From the NCBI GenBank assembly GCA_040753835.1, contig JBFMDM010000049.1:1-14786 (forward strand): a stretch of DNA of 14,786 bases, read 5' to 3'. Shown one piece after another: positions 1 through 6,281 of the stretch. Both the position numbers and the translations under genes were made by a program. The DNA comes from JACRIK01 sp040753835. GTDB lineage: Bacteria > Planctomycetota > MHYJ01 > JACQXL01. A model generated the notes under the pieces. That model saw nothing but the letters and a program-made list of their open reading frames with translations. It ran no database searches and was not told the DNA's origin. How positions within the stretch are numbered: position 1 is the first letter of the stretch; every line of letters begins with the position of its first letter.

Positions 1-2
1 AC

Positions 3-56
3 TTGGATTCCCTTCTCTGTAATAAACCCTTTTATATACTTAGCCGGCGTAATGTC
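3..56 (-). pseudogene. Degenerate second copy of the mtnA 3' end
   Basis: Just past the mtnA stop, and in the same reading frame, 18 codons repeat the MtnA C-terminus: DITPAKYIKGFITEKGIQ against DITPAKYITGFITETGIH in mtnA. Codon by codon, 4 are identical, 11 differ synonymously and 3 change the residue (T/K, T/K, H/Q). Upstream of the block a CCCGCC stretch also matches mtnA, but one base is missing before the GAC codon, so the copy is broken there. The many silent differences argue against a recent slip. They suggest the remnant of a second mtnA-like gene, cut by the window edge. Confidence 0.6.
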
Positions 57-74
57 GTGGCGGGTAAGGAATGG

Positions 75-1184
75 CTATTTGTGTATCCCGGTTTCCGTGA
101 TAAAGCCGGTTATGTATTTGGCTGGCGTGATGTCAAAGGCGGGATTATACACCTTTGTATGGCGGGGAGCAATTTGGACCTCTTTCATCTTTCCTCTCTC
201 ATCTGTCATCTTTACCCTTGTAACCTCATCCGATGCCCGGTATTCTATGGGTATGTCTTTTCCTGTCCTGATGTTTCTATCAAATGTAGATAAAGGCGCG
301 GCTACATAGAACGGTATCCGGTGATGATGGGCCAGAAGGGCGACCTGATAGGTGCCAATCTTATTGGCTGTGTCGCCGTTGCGGGCTATCCGGTCCGCGC
401 CGACAATAACTAAATCAATTCCTCTGCCACGAAGGCACACATTCGCTTCGCTCAGTGTAAACTCCGACACCAAGAATGAATTAGTTTTTCTTCTTTGTGC
501 CTTAGTGTCTTGGTGGCAAGACATTAGGGAGCCAACCATATTATCGCATATCAGGGTAACCGGAATATGGTTTTTCTGGAGTTCCCAGACGGTCAGCCGC
601 GCGCCTTGTAAAACGGGTCTGGTCTCAGTGGCATAAACCGAGAATCTTTTACCCTGTTTCTTGGCTATGTACATCGGGGCCAGGGCCGTGCCGATTCCGG
701 CCGTGGCCAATAACCCTGCATTACAATGGGTCAGGATATTGTAACCATCTTTAATCAATCTCGCGCCGTTCTCCCCTATCCTCTGACAGGTTTCTCTGTC
801 TTCCTTGAGAATCTTCATTGCCTCATTATATATTTCCCCTTGAACCTTTGAATCATTGAACTCTTGAACCCTATCCCTAATCCTATCCAGGGCCCATTTT
901 AGATTGACCGCGGTCGGTCTCGTAGCCAACAGCATCTGGTATATCTCTCCGAACTTCTTATGTAACCCATTGTAACCTTTTATTCCAAGATACAGTCCGA
1001 ACCCGGCGGCCACGCCGATAGCCGGCGCGCCCCTGACCTGCAGGTTCTTTATGGCCGACGCCACCTGCTCCATCCTGGTGCACTTCAGGTAGGTAAGTTT
1101 ATGAGGCAGTTTGGTTTGGTCTATGAGTTTGAGATAGCCGTTCTCACCGCCAACCCAGTCAACCGCAGATAGTGTTTTCTGCAT
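75..1184 (-). CDS. mtnA: S-methyl-5-thioribose-1-phosphate isomerase with an internal palindromic insert
   Basis: The enzyme converts methylthioribose-1-phosphate to methylthioribulose-1-phosphate in the cytoplasmic methionine salvage pathway. It belongs to the eIF2B-like fold family. Family hallmarks are visible: LIDQTKLPH near the N-terminus, RGAPAIGVAAGFG, the catalytic cysteine in THCNAGLLATAG (residue 154 from this start), and the catalytic aspartate in GADRIARNGD (residue 264) followed by ANKIGTY. I start at the second ATG (1184) because the family begins close to MQKTLSAVDW. An in-frame ATG at 1235 would add 17 residues without family similarity. Residues 223-253 (CHQDTKAQ to NVCLRG) interrupt the usual NMxGSLMS-xGIDLVIVGAD junction and come from a repeat. 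Without them the length is about 338, close to the usual 340-350. The gene is divergent from rnhA. Confidence 0.93.
   Translation of the reverse strand: MQKTLSAVDWVGGENGYLKLIDQTKLPHKLTYLKCTRMEQVASAIKNLQVRGAPAIGVAAGFGLYLGIKGYNGLHKKFGEIYQMLLATRPTAVNLKWALDRIRDRVQEFNDSKVQGEIYNEAMKILKEDRETCQRIGENGARLIKDGYNILTHCNAGLLATAGIGTALAPMYIAKKQGKRFSVYATETRPVLQGARLTVWELQKNHIPVTLICDNMVGSLMSCHQDTKAQRRKTNSFLVSEFTLSEANVCLRGRGIDLVIVGADRIARNGDTANKIGTYQVALLAHHHRIPFYVAAPLSTFDRNIRTGKDIPIEYRASDEVTRVKMTDERGKMKEVQIAPRHTKVYNPAFDITPAKYITGFITETGIHK
426..518. repeat. 93-nt palindromic repeat inserted in frame in mtnA
   Basis: The segment is bounded by GCCAC and GTGGC and carries imperfect inverted arms built from 8-mers of the form CACTAAGR. 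On the minus strand it matches the intergenic element at 8207-8493 closely: the left arm GCCACCAAGACACTAAGGCA and the right segment containing GTGTCGGAGTTTACACTGAG and CGAAGCGAATGTGTGCCTT. A shorter relative lies at 10205-10268. Removing 93 nt (31 codons) restores a continuous MtnA family sequence. Confidence 0.88.
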
Positions 1185-1226
1185 GCGTAATTTATTACTA
1201 TTACAGGCAGTAATAATCAAGAATTC

Positions 1227-1253
1227 TTGACACATAAAAATGTTTATTATAAC
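1227..1253 (+). promoter_or_regulatory. Putative rnhA promoter overlapping a divergent -10 for mtnA
   Basis: On the plus strand TTGACA (1227-1232) and TATAAC (1248-1253) are separated by 15 nt, somewhat shorter than ideal, and lie 8 nt before the rnhA ATG. On the minus strand the same AT-rich stretch reads TATAAT (1251-1246) and could serve mtnA. The short distance implies a nearly leaderless rnhA transcript. This is inferred from consensus similarity only. Confidence 0.4.
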
Positions 1254-1261
1254 ATTGTCTA

Positions 1262-1696
1262 ATGAAAGTTAAGATAGACGCCTATATTGACGGCGCCTCA
1301 AGGGGCAACCCAGGACCGTCTGCGGTTGGTGTTTTTATCCGTGATGCCGCCGGGAAGGATATTATCCGCAAGGGCGAATACATAGGCGAGACCACCAATA
1401 ATGTGGCTGAATATACGGCCTTAATCCGGGCGCTTAAGTATCTGAATAAGATTCTTAAAACAAAGCCGGCTGAAATTAACGTATATTCAGATAGCGAACT
1501 CCTAGTAAACCAGTTAAATGGCGATTATCGGATTAAAAGCAAGAACCTAATACCATTGGCCATAGAGGTCAGAAAGATAATGAAAGCACATAGCGGGATT
1601 AAATTAAACCTGATTCCGCGTGAAGATAATAAAATCGCGGATAAACTGGCCAATAAGGCAATGAACCTGCAAGAGGAGTTTAACGAACTTAAATGA
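1262..1696 (+). CDS. rnhA: Ribonuclease HI family protein
   Basis: This 144-aa protein is a single RNase H fold domain that cleaves RNA in RNA-DNA hybrids, removing R-loops and primer RNA. The four expected acidic catalytic residues are visible: Asp10 in YIDGASRGNPGP, Glu50 in VAEYTAL, Asp77 in VYSDSELL and Asp127 in NKIADKLANKA. The RGNPGP loop and the conserved motif YRIKSKNL are of the short bacterial/archaeal type-1 class that lacks the basic protrusion of the E. coli enzyme. No Shine-Dalgarno sequence is evident and the ATG lies 8 nt after a possible -10. The stop codon lies 4 nt before the 5' strand of RNase P RNA helix P1, so the two ribonuclease genes may share a transcript. Confidence 0.93.
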   Translation: MKVKIDAYIDGASRGNPGPSAVGVFIRDAAGKDIIRKGEYIGETTNNVAEYTALIRALKYLNKILKTKPAEINVYSDSELLVNQLNGDYRIKSKNLIPLAIEVRKIMKAHSGIKLNLIPREDNKIADKLANKAMNLQEEFNELK

Positions 1697-1895
1697 ATAT
1701 GTGGGCAGGCGGGTAATCGCTCTGCTTCCCGGCGGTTACGTCGGGGGGGTAGGGAGGAAAGTCCGGGCTCCAGAGGACAGGGTGACGGCTAACGGCCGCC
1801 CTCCCCGATATAACATCGGGGGGCGAGACAGTGCCACAGAAAATACACAGCCGTCTTCTGACCCTAAAGGTTGGAAGGGCAATGGTGAAATGGTG

Positions 1896-1933
1896 TCCCG
1901 AAAACTATCGGGATCCCGAGCTCGGTCTCGGGA
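1896..1933 (+). repeat. Double-hairpin insertion 1 in rnpB
   Basis: Two tandem palindromes: TCCCGA-6 nt-TCGGGA (1896-1913) and TCCCGAG-6 nt-CTCGGGA (1914-1933). They split the conserved motif GGTG|CGGTAAGAGCGCACCG. Removing 38 nt restores the sequence I recall for E. coli and most bacteria exactly. Confidence 0.88.
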
Positions 1934-1970
1934 CGGTAAGAGCGCACCGCATTCTGAGTAATCAGAGTGG

Positions 1971-2006
1971 TCCCGACATTCGTCGGGATGCCAACTGCGG
2001 TTGGCA
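1971..2006 (+). repeat. Double-hairpin insertion 2 in rnpB
   Basis: Two tandem 18-nt hairpins, each a 7-bp stem with a 4-nt loop: TCCCGAC-attc-GTCGGGA (1971-1988) and TGCCAAC-tgcg-GTTGGCA (1989-2006). They interrupt GTGG|CACGG, just before the conserved AAAC-CTCACCCGGAGC block. Removing 36 nt restores the normal motif. Confidence 0.87.
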
Positions 2007-2041
2007 CACGGAAAACCTCACCCGGAGCAAGACCAAATTCA

Positions 2042-2109
2042 CCCCGCACATAAATGGGTTAGAAACCGCAGGATTAGGTGTTGGAGAACACACCCATTTA
2101 TGTGCGGGG
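2042..2109 (+). repeat. Perfect 18-bp stem inserted in the rnpB P13/P14 region
   Basis: CCCCGCACATAAATGGGT (2042-2059) pairs perfectly with 2092-2109 around a 32-nt loop that contains a smaller stem (GTGTT/AACAC). It directly follows the conserved CAAGACCAAAT block, where bacterial RNase P RNAs normally have short helices. Confidence 0.7.
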
Positions 2110-2123
2110 CAAGGGATAGACCC

Positions 2124-2145
2124 CGCCCCGAATACTTTCGGGGCG
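2124..2145 (+). repeat. Hairpin in rnpB shared with the 8300 repeat
   Basis: CGCCCCGAA-tact-TTCGGGGCG forms a 9-bp stem. Its core 18-mer CCCCGAATACTTTCGGGG (2126-2143) recurs with one change at 8300-8317 in an intergenic repeat. Confidence 0.7.
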
Positions 2146-2266
2146 AGGCACGGCCGGTCCGGTCGCTAAGTCCCAGGTAGGTCGGTTGATTCCTGCAGTA
2201 ATGCGGGGACAAGATAAATGGTTACCGCCCGAAAGGGCGACAAAACCCGGCTTATAGCCTGCCCAC

Positions 2267-2393
2267 GTTAGTGTAATAAATTGTCCGAAGGGGAGCATAG
2301 TAATTACCCGCCTGAAGCGGGTCTAACCGGCTGTAACGACTTTCGGCCTGCCGGCAGGCAGTTCTAACAGCCAGTAAGAAAGCGAGTACGCAT
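2267..2393 (+). other. Spacer between rnpB and gap with two palindromes
   Basis: No gene is visible. It contains ACCCGCCTGAAGCGGGT and CTGCCGGCAG, plus flanking GGCTGT/ACAGCC that could pair around the latter. There is no clear T-run after either hairpin and no convincing promoter. A purine-rich AGAAAGCGAG precedes the gap start. Confidence 0.4.
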
Positions 2394-3395
2394 ATGGCAA
2401 TCAGAATCGCAATCAACGGCTTCGGCAGAATCGGTCGTAATGTCTTCAAGGCGATGTCCAGGAATCCCAATTTTGAGGTCGTGGTCATCAACGACCTGTC
2501 CGACGCCAAGACCCTGGCGCACCTTCTGAAATACGACTCGGTCTACGGCCGGTTTCCCGGCACGGTCAGCGTGGACGGCAACGATTTTGTCATAAACGGC
2601 CGGAAAGTCAAGGTCGTGGCCGAGAAGGACGTGACCAAACTGCCCTGGGCGCAGAATAATATTGACTGGGTCGTGGAATCAACCGGCGTGCATACCAAGC
2701 GCTCGGCCCTGGAAGGCCATCTCCAATCCGGCGCCAGAAAAGTCGTCCTGACCGCGCCGGCCAAGGAACCGGTGGACGCGGTAATCGTTATGGGCGTCAA
2801 TGAGAATACACTAAAGAAGGAGCATAAGATTATCTCAAACGCCTCGTGCACCACTAATGCCCTGGCGCCGCTGGTCAAGGTGCTCAATGACAATTTCGGC
2901 ATCAGCCGCGGGCTGATGACCACCATCCACGCCTATACCAACGACCAGTCCATCCTGGACCTGATACATAAAGACCTCAGACGCACCCGTGCCGCGGCCA
3001 TTAATATCATCCCGACCTCTACCGGCGCGGCCAAGGCCATCGGCGAGGTCATCCCTGAAGTGGCCGGTAAGTTGAACGGCGTGGCGGTCCGCGTCCCGGT
3101 CCCGACCGGCTCGCTGGTTGACCTGGTGGTTGACCTAAAAAAGGAGACCACGGTTGAAGCCATAAACAGCGCCTTCAAGTCCGCCTCACAAGGAGCACTG
3201 AAGGGATTCCTGGAATACACCGAGGACCCGATTGTCTCCACCGATATCATCGCCAATCCGGCCTCGTGCGTCTTTGATGCGCTCTCAACTATGGTCATTG
3301 ACAAGACACAGGTCAAGGTATTCGGCTGGTATGACAACGAGTGGGGTTATTCCAATCGTATAGTTGATATCGTCAGTTATGCGGCTAAATTATAA
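2394..3395 (+). CDS. gap: Glyceraldehyde-3-phosphate dehydrogenase (type I, NAD-dependent)
   Basis: The enzyme oxidatively phosphorylates glyceraldehyde-3-phosphate to 1,3-bisphosphoglycerate in cytoplasmic glycolysis. The 333-aa length is typical. The Rossmann motif INGFGRIGRN (residues 7-16) starts the protein, Asp34 in VINDLSD suggests NAD over NADP, and the catalytic Cys152 sits in SNASCTTNALAP with His179 in TTIHAYTNDQ. The C-terminal WYDNEWGYSNR motif is present. The start is fixed by the Rossmann motif beginning within a few residues. The gene stands alone after rnpB and is followed by a palindromic spacer rather than another glycolytic gene. Its GC-rich third positions suggest high expression. 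No anomalies were seen. Confidence 0.98.
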   Translation: MAIRIAINGFGRIGRNVFKAMSRNPNFEVVVINDLSDAKTLAHLLKYDSVYGRFPGTVSVDGNDFVINGRKVKVVAEKDVTKLPWAQNNIDWVVESTGVHTKRSALEGHLQSGARKVVLTAPAKEPVDAVIVMGVNENTLKKEHKIISNASCTTNALAPLVKVLNDNFGISRGLMTTIHAYTNDQSILDLIHKDLRRTRAAAINIIPTSTGAAKAIGEVIPEVAGKLNGVAVRVPVPTGSLVDLVVDLKKETTVEAINSAFKSASQGALKGFLEYTEDPIVSTDIIANPASCVFDALSTMVIDKTQVKVFGWYDNEWGYSNRIVDIVSYAAKL

Positions 3396-3408
3396 ACACT
3401 CTTTTGCT

Positions 3409-3466
3409 CTACTAATTACGAATGGGCGAATTACGAATTCGTAATTAGATTATTCGTAATTCGTAG
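3409..3466. repeat. Nested AATTACGAAT/ATTCGTAATT palindrome cluster
   Basis: The outer arms (3409-3423 and 3452-3466) match at 13 of 15 positions as inverted repeats and enclose a perfect 18-nt palindrome AATTACGAATTCGTAATT (3429-3446). ATTATTCGTAAT also occurs inside the composite repeat around 8401-8412, so the two belong to one family. The cluster may fold into a cruciform or an RNA hairpin after gap, but there is no terminator-like T-run directly after it. Confidence 0.75.
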
Positions 3467-3488
3467 GACGATTCGTGTCCTCTTTTTC

Positions 3489-3518
3489 TTGACACAGGGT
3501 AAAGATATTGGCTAATAT
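3489..3518 (+). promoter_or_regulatory. Sigma-70-like promoter placing the start at the ATG
   Basis: TTGACA (3489-3494) and TAATAT (3513-3518) are separated by 18 nt. The expected transcription start falls at about 3525, the A of the ATG of the next gene, which has no Shine-Dalgarno sequence. This predicts a leaderless transcript. Confidence 0.5.
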
Positions 3519-3524
3519 CAATCT

Positions 3525-4748
3525 ATGAACCGTAAGAATTACCAGCAGGGCGTTTCGCATATCCTCCTTATCATCGTGGTTACCCTCTCTTTTGCCGGCC
3601 TGGCCGCAATGGTCCTGACCAGCGGGATGGCCCAAACCGTGCAGGAAAAGATATCCAAAGAGACCAAGGCCCAGAATGAAATAGACGAGAAATTGAGGGA
3701 GATTGAAGGATTCGCCCTGAAGGTCTCGCCTTTGATAATGACCGTGGAGCAGAACGAGAAGATAACCCTGGAAAAGGTCTTAAAGTTCCTGGACGAGAGG
3801 AAGAAACCATATACCCTGATGGGCCGTGAGCCGATGATAGAAAACATCGTCTACGAGGCGATGGATAAACTGTTCGTGTCAGAGCACAAAGTAAAGAGAA
3901 GCGATTACGAAAAAAAGACCTCGGAAAAGGAGGAGGCGCAACTGAAGGAATTCAACGAGGAAATCCTGCGGCTCAAGAATGCCTACCTGGCCGAACTCAG
4001 GCAGCAGAAAGAGGAGGCGCTGAACAAGAAATCAAAGGAGAACGAGAAGTATCTCATCCTCAAGGACCAGTTGAACAACGACAAGCGGGTGCGCGAGGAG
4101 AAACTGCCCGGCATACTGGAGAAATTCAGGAAGGACACCATCCGGCTGGAAAACGAGGTGTCGCTGGCCAAATACGCCCTGGAAGACCTGGCCTCAAAGG
4201 AGGCCTACAACCGCGATATTATTGAGGCCTACGGCAAGGCATTCAATCCGGATATGAAAAACCGATTCACCTTCATCACCATAGGCAGCAAGGACGGCGT
4301 GCGGGTCGGCTCCAAGTTTATGGCCTACCGCCAGCAGCAGGGATTCGTCCGGAAATGGAAAGGCCAGATAGAGGTGAAACGGGTCTATGACGACTACAGT
4401 TTGGCGTCCATCACGAAGATGGAGAAAGAGGACGAGCCGATTACGGACGGCGACTACATCACCAATATCTTTTATCATCCCAAGCAGAGCCGGAACATTG
4501 TGCTGGTGGGCAAGTTCAGGCGCGGCCCGTTTAGATACGACCGGGATGAAATAGAACAGCGGCTGACCGATATGGGCGCAACCGTGGAAAAGAAGGTCTC
4601 GTTAAAGACCGATTTCGCCCTCATCGGCGACGACCCAGAGGAAAGGGACCTGGACCGGGACAACCTCATCTGGGTCAAACGGCTGAATATCCCGCGCGTG
4701 GAAGACACCGAAGCAAAGAAGAGTTTGGAATATTATCTGGGGGATTAG
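3525..4748 (+). CDS. Membrane-anchored coiled-coil protein with MreC-like and BRCT-like domains (paralogue 1)
   Basis: I do not recognise a named family for this 407-aa protein. Residues 12-33 form one hydrophobic segment after a short positively charged start, suggesting an N-in anchor with the rest outside the cytoplasm. Residues 37-62 and 120-235 are charged, heptad-like coiled coil. Residues 247-316 (ITIGSKDGVRVGSKFMAYRQ, then KGQIEVKRVYDDYSLASI and DEPITDGDYI) look like the beta module seen in MreC-type proteins. Residues 322-405 look like a BRCT domain: strand IVLVG, helix DEIEQRLTDMGATVEKKVS, then TDFALIGDD and a final helix. The next gene has the same order of domains. The start is at a promoter with no leader. 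A cell-envelope or division scaffold role is inference only. Confidence 0.75.
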   Translation: MNRKNYQQGVSHILLIIVVTLSFAGLAAMVLTSGMAQTVQEKISKETKAQNEIDEKLREIEGFALKVSPLIMTVEQNEKITLEKVLKFLDERKKPYTLMGREPMIENIVYEAMDKLFVSEHKVKRSDYEKKTSEKEEAQLKEFNEEILRLKNAYLAELRQQKEEALNKKSKENEKYLILKDQLNNDKRVREEKLPGILEKFRKDTIRLENEVSLAKYALEDLASKEAYNRDIIEAYGKAFNPDMKNRFTFITIGSKDGVRVGSKFMAYRQQQGFVRKWKGQIEVKRVYDDYSLASITKMEKEDEPITDGDYITNIFYHPKQSRNIVLVGKFRRGPFRYDRDEIEQRLTDMGATVEKKVSLKTDFALIGDDPEERDLDRDNLIWVKRLNIPRVEDTEAKKSLEYYLGD

Positions 4749-4834
4749 AGCCAGTTAGGGATTTTGCCACTGCGTGGCAAAAGACCGTTACTGGCTCTTA
4801 TCCCGCACCTATCCAAAGGATGGGTGCGTGATTA
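4743..4834. repeat. GAGCCAGT repeat, copy A
   Basis: The repeat overlaps the stop codon of the preceding gene. Its shared core is GATTAGAGCCAGTTAGGGAT then TTTG...CAAAA, ACCGTTACTG and CTCTTATCCCG. The outer arms AGAGCCAGT/ACTGGCTCT are perfect inverted repeats. Copy A carries the internal hairpin GCCACtgcGTGGC (4766-4778) and a 3' hairpin with an 11-bp stem (4804-4814 with 4818-4828). Copy B is at 7013-7103. Confidence 0.88.
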
Positions 4835-4844
4835 GGACTTATTT

Positions 4845-6155
4845 ATGGCAAAGAAAAAGACCGTTATCAAGAAGCGGGCCCAGGATACCTCGGCCGCGGT
4901 TATGCTGATAATCTCCGGCATCCTGCTTCTTATCTCCATAATCAGCGTCTATATGACCATCGGCGAATATAACGAGAAGGTCAAGGAACTGGAAAAGGCC
5001 AAACAGGCCACCCTGTCAAAGCAGCGCGACCTGGAAGGCGCCGTGGAAAAGGCGACCAGCATCTCCAGTAAGGTGGGCTGGCTCTCGCGGGACGAGCGGG
5101 CCATCAGCGCCGGCGATGTCTGGAATAACCACGAAAACCTGAAGGGTTTCCTGAACCGGACCGTGGCCTATCTCGCCGAGAGTTACCAGATAACGGATTA
5201 CGAGCCATGGCCCGATAAGGATACGCCCAAGAAACCGCTTAACCTCCAGATATTAATAGACCTCCTGGAACGGCTGGCCAAGCAGAATGTGTCCAGGAAC
5301 GACGAACTGATAGCGGCGCGCAACAATTCCTGGAAGATGATTGTGGAAATAGTCGGCACCAAGGACGAACGGGGCGAGTTATACAAGAACATAGACCAGA
5401 AGACCCAGGAGATTACCCGGATGCGCGAGGACATCGTCTCACTGGAAAAAGACACCCAGCGCATTATCTCCCAGGGCGAACTTGATGTCGCGGTCCTGCA
5501 GGAAGGCATCAAGCAGATTGACACCACCATCACCGAAAAGACCAAGGAAGGCGAGGCCAAGATAGCGGAACTGAGCAAGAAGAAAAAGGAATACGAGGAC
5601 CGGCTGGAGAAACTGAGGACCAGGATGGAATTAGAAAGCGAGGGCATTGAGATTGACGGCAAGGTCATCCTCGCAGACATCGGCAATAATTCCGTCTGCA
5701 TTGACCTGGGCGCCAAGGACGCCGTTATCAAGGGAATGGATTTCGCCGTCTTCACCATTATCAAGGGCGGGCTGAAGAAGGAAAAAGGCCGGGTTAAGAT
5801 AAGCAAGGTCTTTGACGATTACTGCCAGGCCTCAATAATCCCGGACACGATGAAAGGCGACGACCCCATCACCGCCGACGACCTGGTGAACAGCGACGTC
5901 TATAACCGGCAGCGCGCCAAGACCTTCATCTTCACCGGCACGCCGGTCGGCAAGTATCTCCTGGACGACATCAAGAGAAAGATAAAGGAATTCGGCGGAG
6001 AGGTTCTGACCACCCTGACCGACAACATCACTTACGTGGTGGTCGGCAAGGATTTTGAGGAAGACGAGAACTACAAGAAAGCAATCTATCTCGGCGCCGT
6101 GGTCCTGAGGGAAAAGGAATTATACGACCTCCTGCGCATAGAGTGGAAAGAATAG
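4845..6155 (+). CDS. Membrane-anchored coiled-coil protein with MreC-like and BRCT-like domains (paralogue 2)
   Basis: This 436-aa protein has the same layout as the protein encoded at 3525-4748. A lysine-rich start (MAKKKTVIKKR) precedes one transmembrane segment (about 16-38), again predicting an external C-terminus. Coiled coil covers about 39-85 and 183-262. Residues 272-350 form the MreC-like beta module (VCIDLGAKDAVIKGMDFAVF, KGRVKISKVFDDYCQASI, GDDPITADDLV). Residues 357-432 form the clearer BRCT-like domain: FIFTGTPVGKYLLDDIKRKI, FGGEVLTTLTDNITYVVVG, KKAIYLGAVVLREKELYDLL. The shared xVxDDYxxASI string shows that the two proteins are paralogues. AGGAC 7 nt before the ATG is a plausible ribosome site. 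Gene order suggests an operon, broken only by repeat copy A. Function is unknown. Confidence 0.77.
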   Translation: MAKKKTVIKKRAQDTSAAVMLIISGILLLISIISVYMTIGEYNEKVKELEKAKQATLSKQRDLEGAVEKATSISSKVGWLSRDERAISAGDVWNNHENLKGFLNRTVAYLAESYQITDYEPWPDKDTPKKPLNLQILIDLLERLAKQNVSRNDELIAARNNSWKMIVEIVGTKDERGELYKNIDQKTQEITRMREDIVSLEKDTQRIISQGELDVAVLQEGIKQIDTTITEKTKEGEAKIAELSKKKKEYEDRLEKLRTRMELESEGIEIDGKVILADIGNNSVCIDLGAKDAVIKGMDFAVFTIIKGGLKKEKGRVKISKVFDDYCQASIIPDTMKGDDPITADDLVNSDVYNRQRAKTFIFTGTPVGKYLLDDIKRKIKEFGGEVLTTLTDNITYVVVGKDFEEDENYKKAIYLGAVVLREKELYDLLRIEWKE

Positions 6156-6197
6156 ATGCCAGGGATTGTCCTTATAAGGCCATCATCCTTTTCTGTC

Positions 6198-6217
6198 ATT
6201 CCCGCGAAAGCGGGAAT
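6198..6217. repeat. REP-like palindrome with GAAA loop
   Basis: ATTCCCGC-gaaa-GCGGGAAT forms an 8-bp stem in the 135-nt spacer before tatC. The GTCATTCCCGCG-type hairpin is a widespread intergenic palindrome in many bacterial genomes. No T-run follows, so it is not an obvious terminator. Confidence 0.8.
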
Positions 6218-6281
6218 CCATATTCCCACTAAGATAATAATAAATACGGCGAGAAAACATTCCACTGACTGAATTTATTGC

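Larger units (their letters stand above)
1701..2266 (+). ncRNA. rnpB: RNase P RNA, expanded by hairpin insertions
   Basis: This is the catalytic RNA that trims tRNA 5' leaders. Helix P1 is a perfect 10-bp pair (1701-1710 with 2257-2266). Conserved region I is at 1754-1770 (GAGGAAAGTCCGGGCTC). The specificity-domain motifs GGTAAGAGCGCACCG (1935-1949) and CACCCGGAGCAAGACCAAAT (2019-2038) are present. The GGT of the tRNA CCA-binding loop is at 2176-2178 within GGTAGG, and the 3' conserved region ACAAAACCCGGCTTATAG ends at 2256. At about 566 nt it is far longer than the usual 350-400. The excess comes from hairpins at 1803-1821, 1896-1933, 1971-2006, 2042-2109 and 2124-2145. Overlapping open frames here are not genes. 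Exact ends are estimated from P1. Confidence 0.95.

Noticed and set aside
75..80. Readthrough of the mtnA TAG into the second C-terminal copy
   Set aside because: The one-base deletion and the non-homologous six codons between the copies fit a degenerate remnant better, although the frame match keeps it formally possible.
1701..2298. Open frames overlapping rnpB on both strands
   Set aside because: The RNA gene explains the sequence, and the translations are arginine/glycine-rich with no recognisable domain.
4743..4834. Riboswitch or small RNA at the GAGCCAGT repeats
   Set aside because: Both copies overlap stop codons and have swapped hairpins, and no conserved ligand-binding core known to me is present. 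A repeat element explains them better.
6198..6217. Rho-independent terminator after the second coiled-coil gene
   Set aside because: The stem is good but no T-run follows, and the sequence matches a common intergenic palindrome type.
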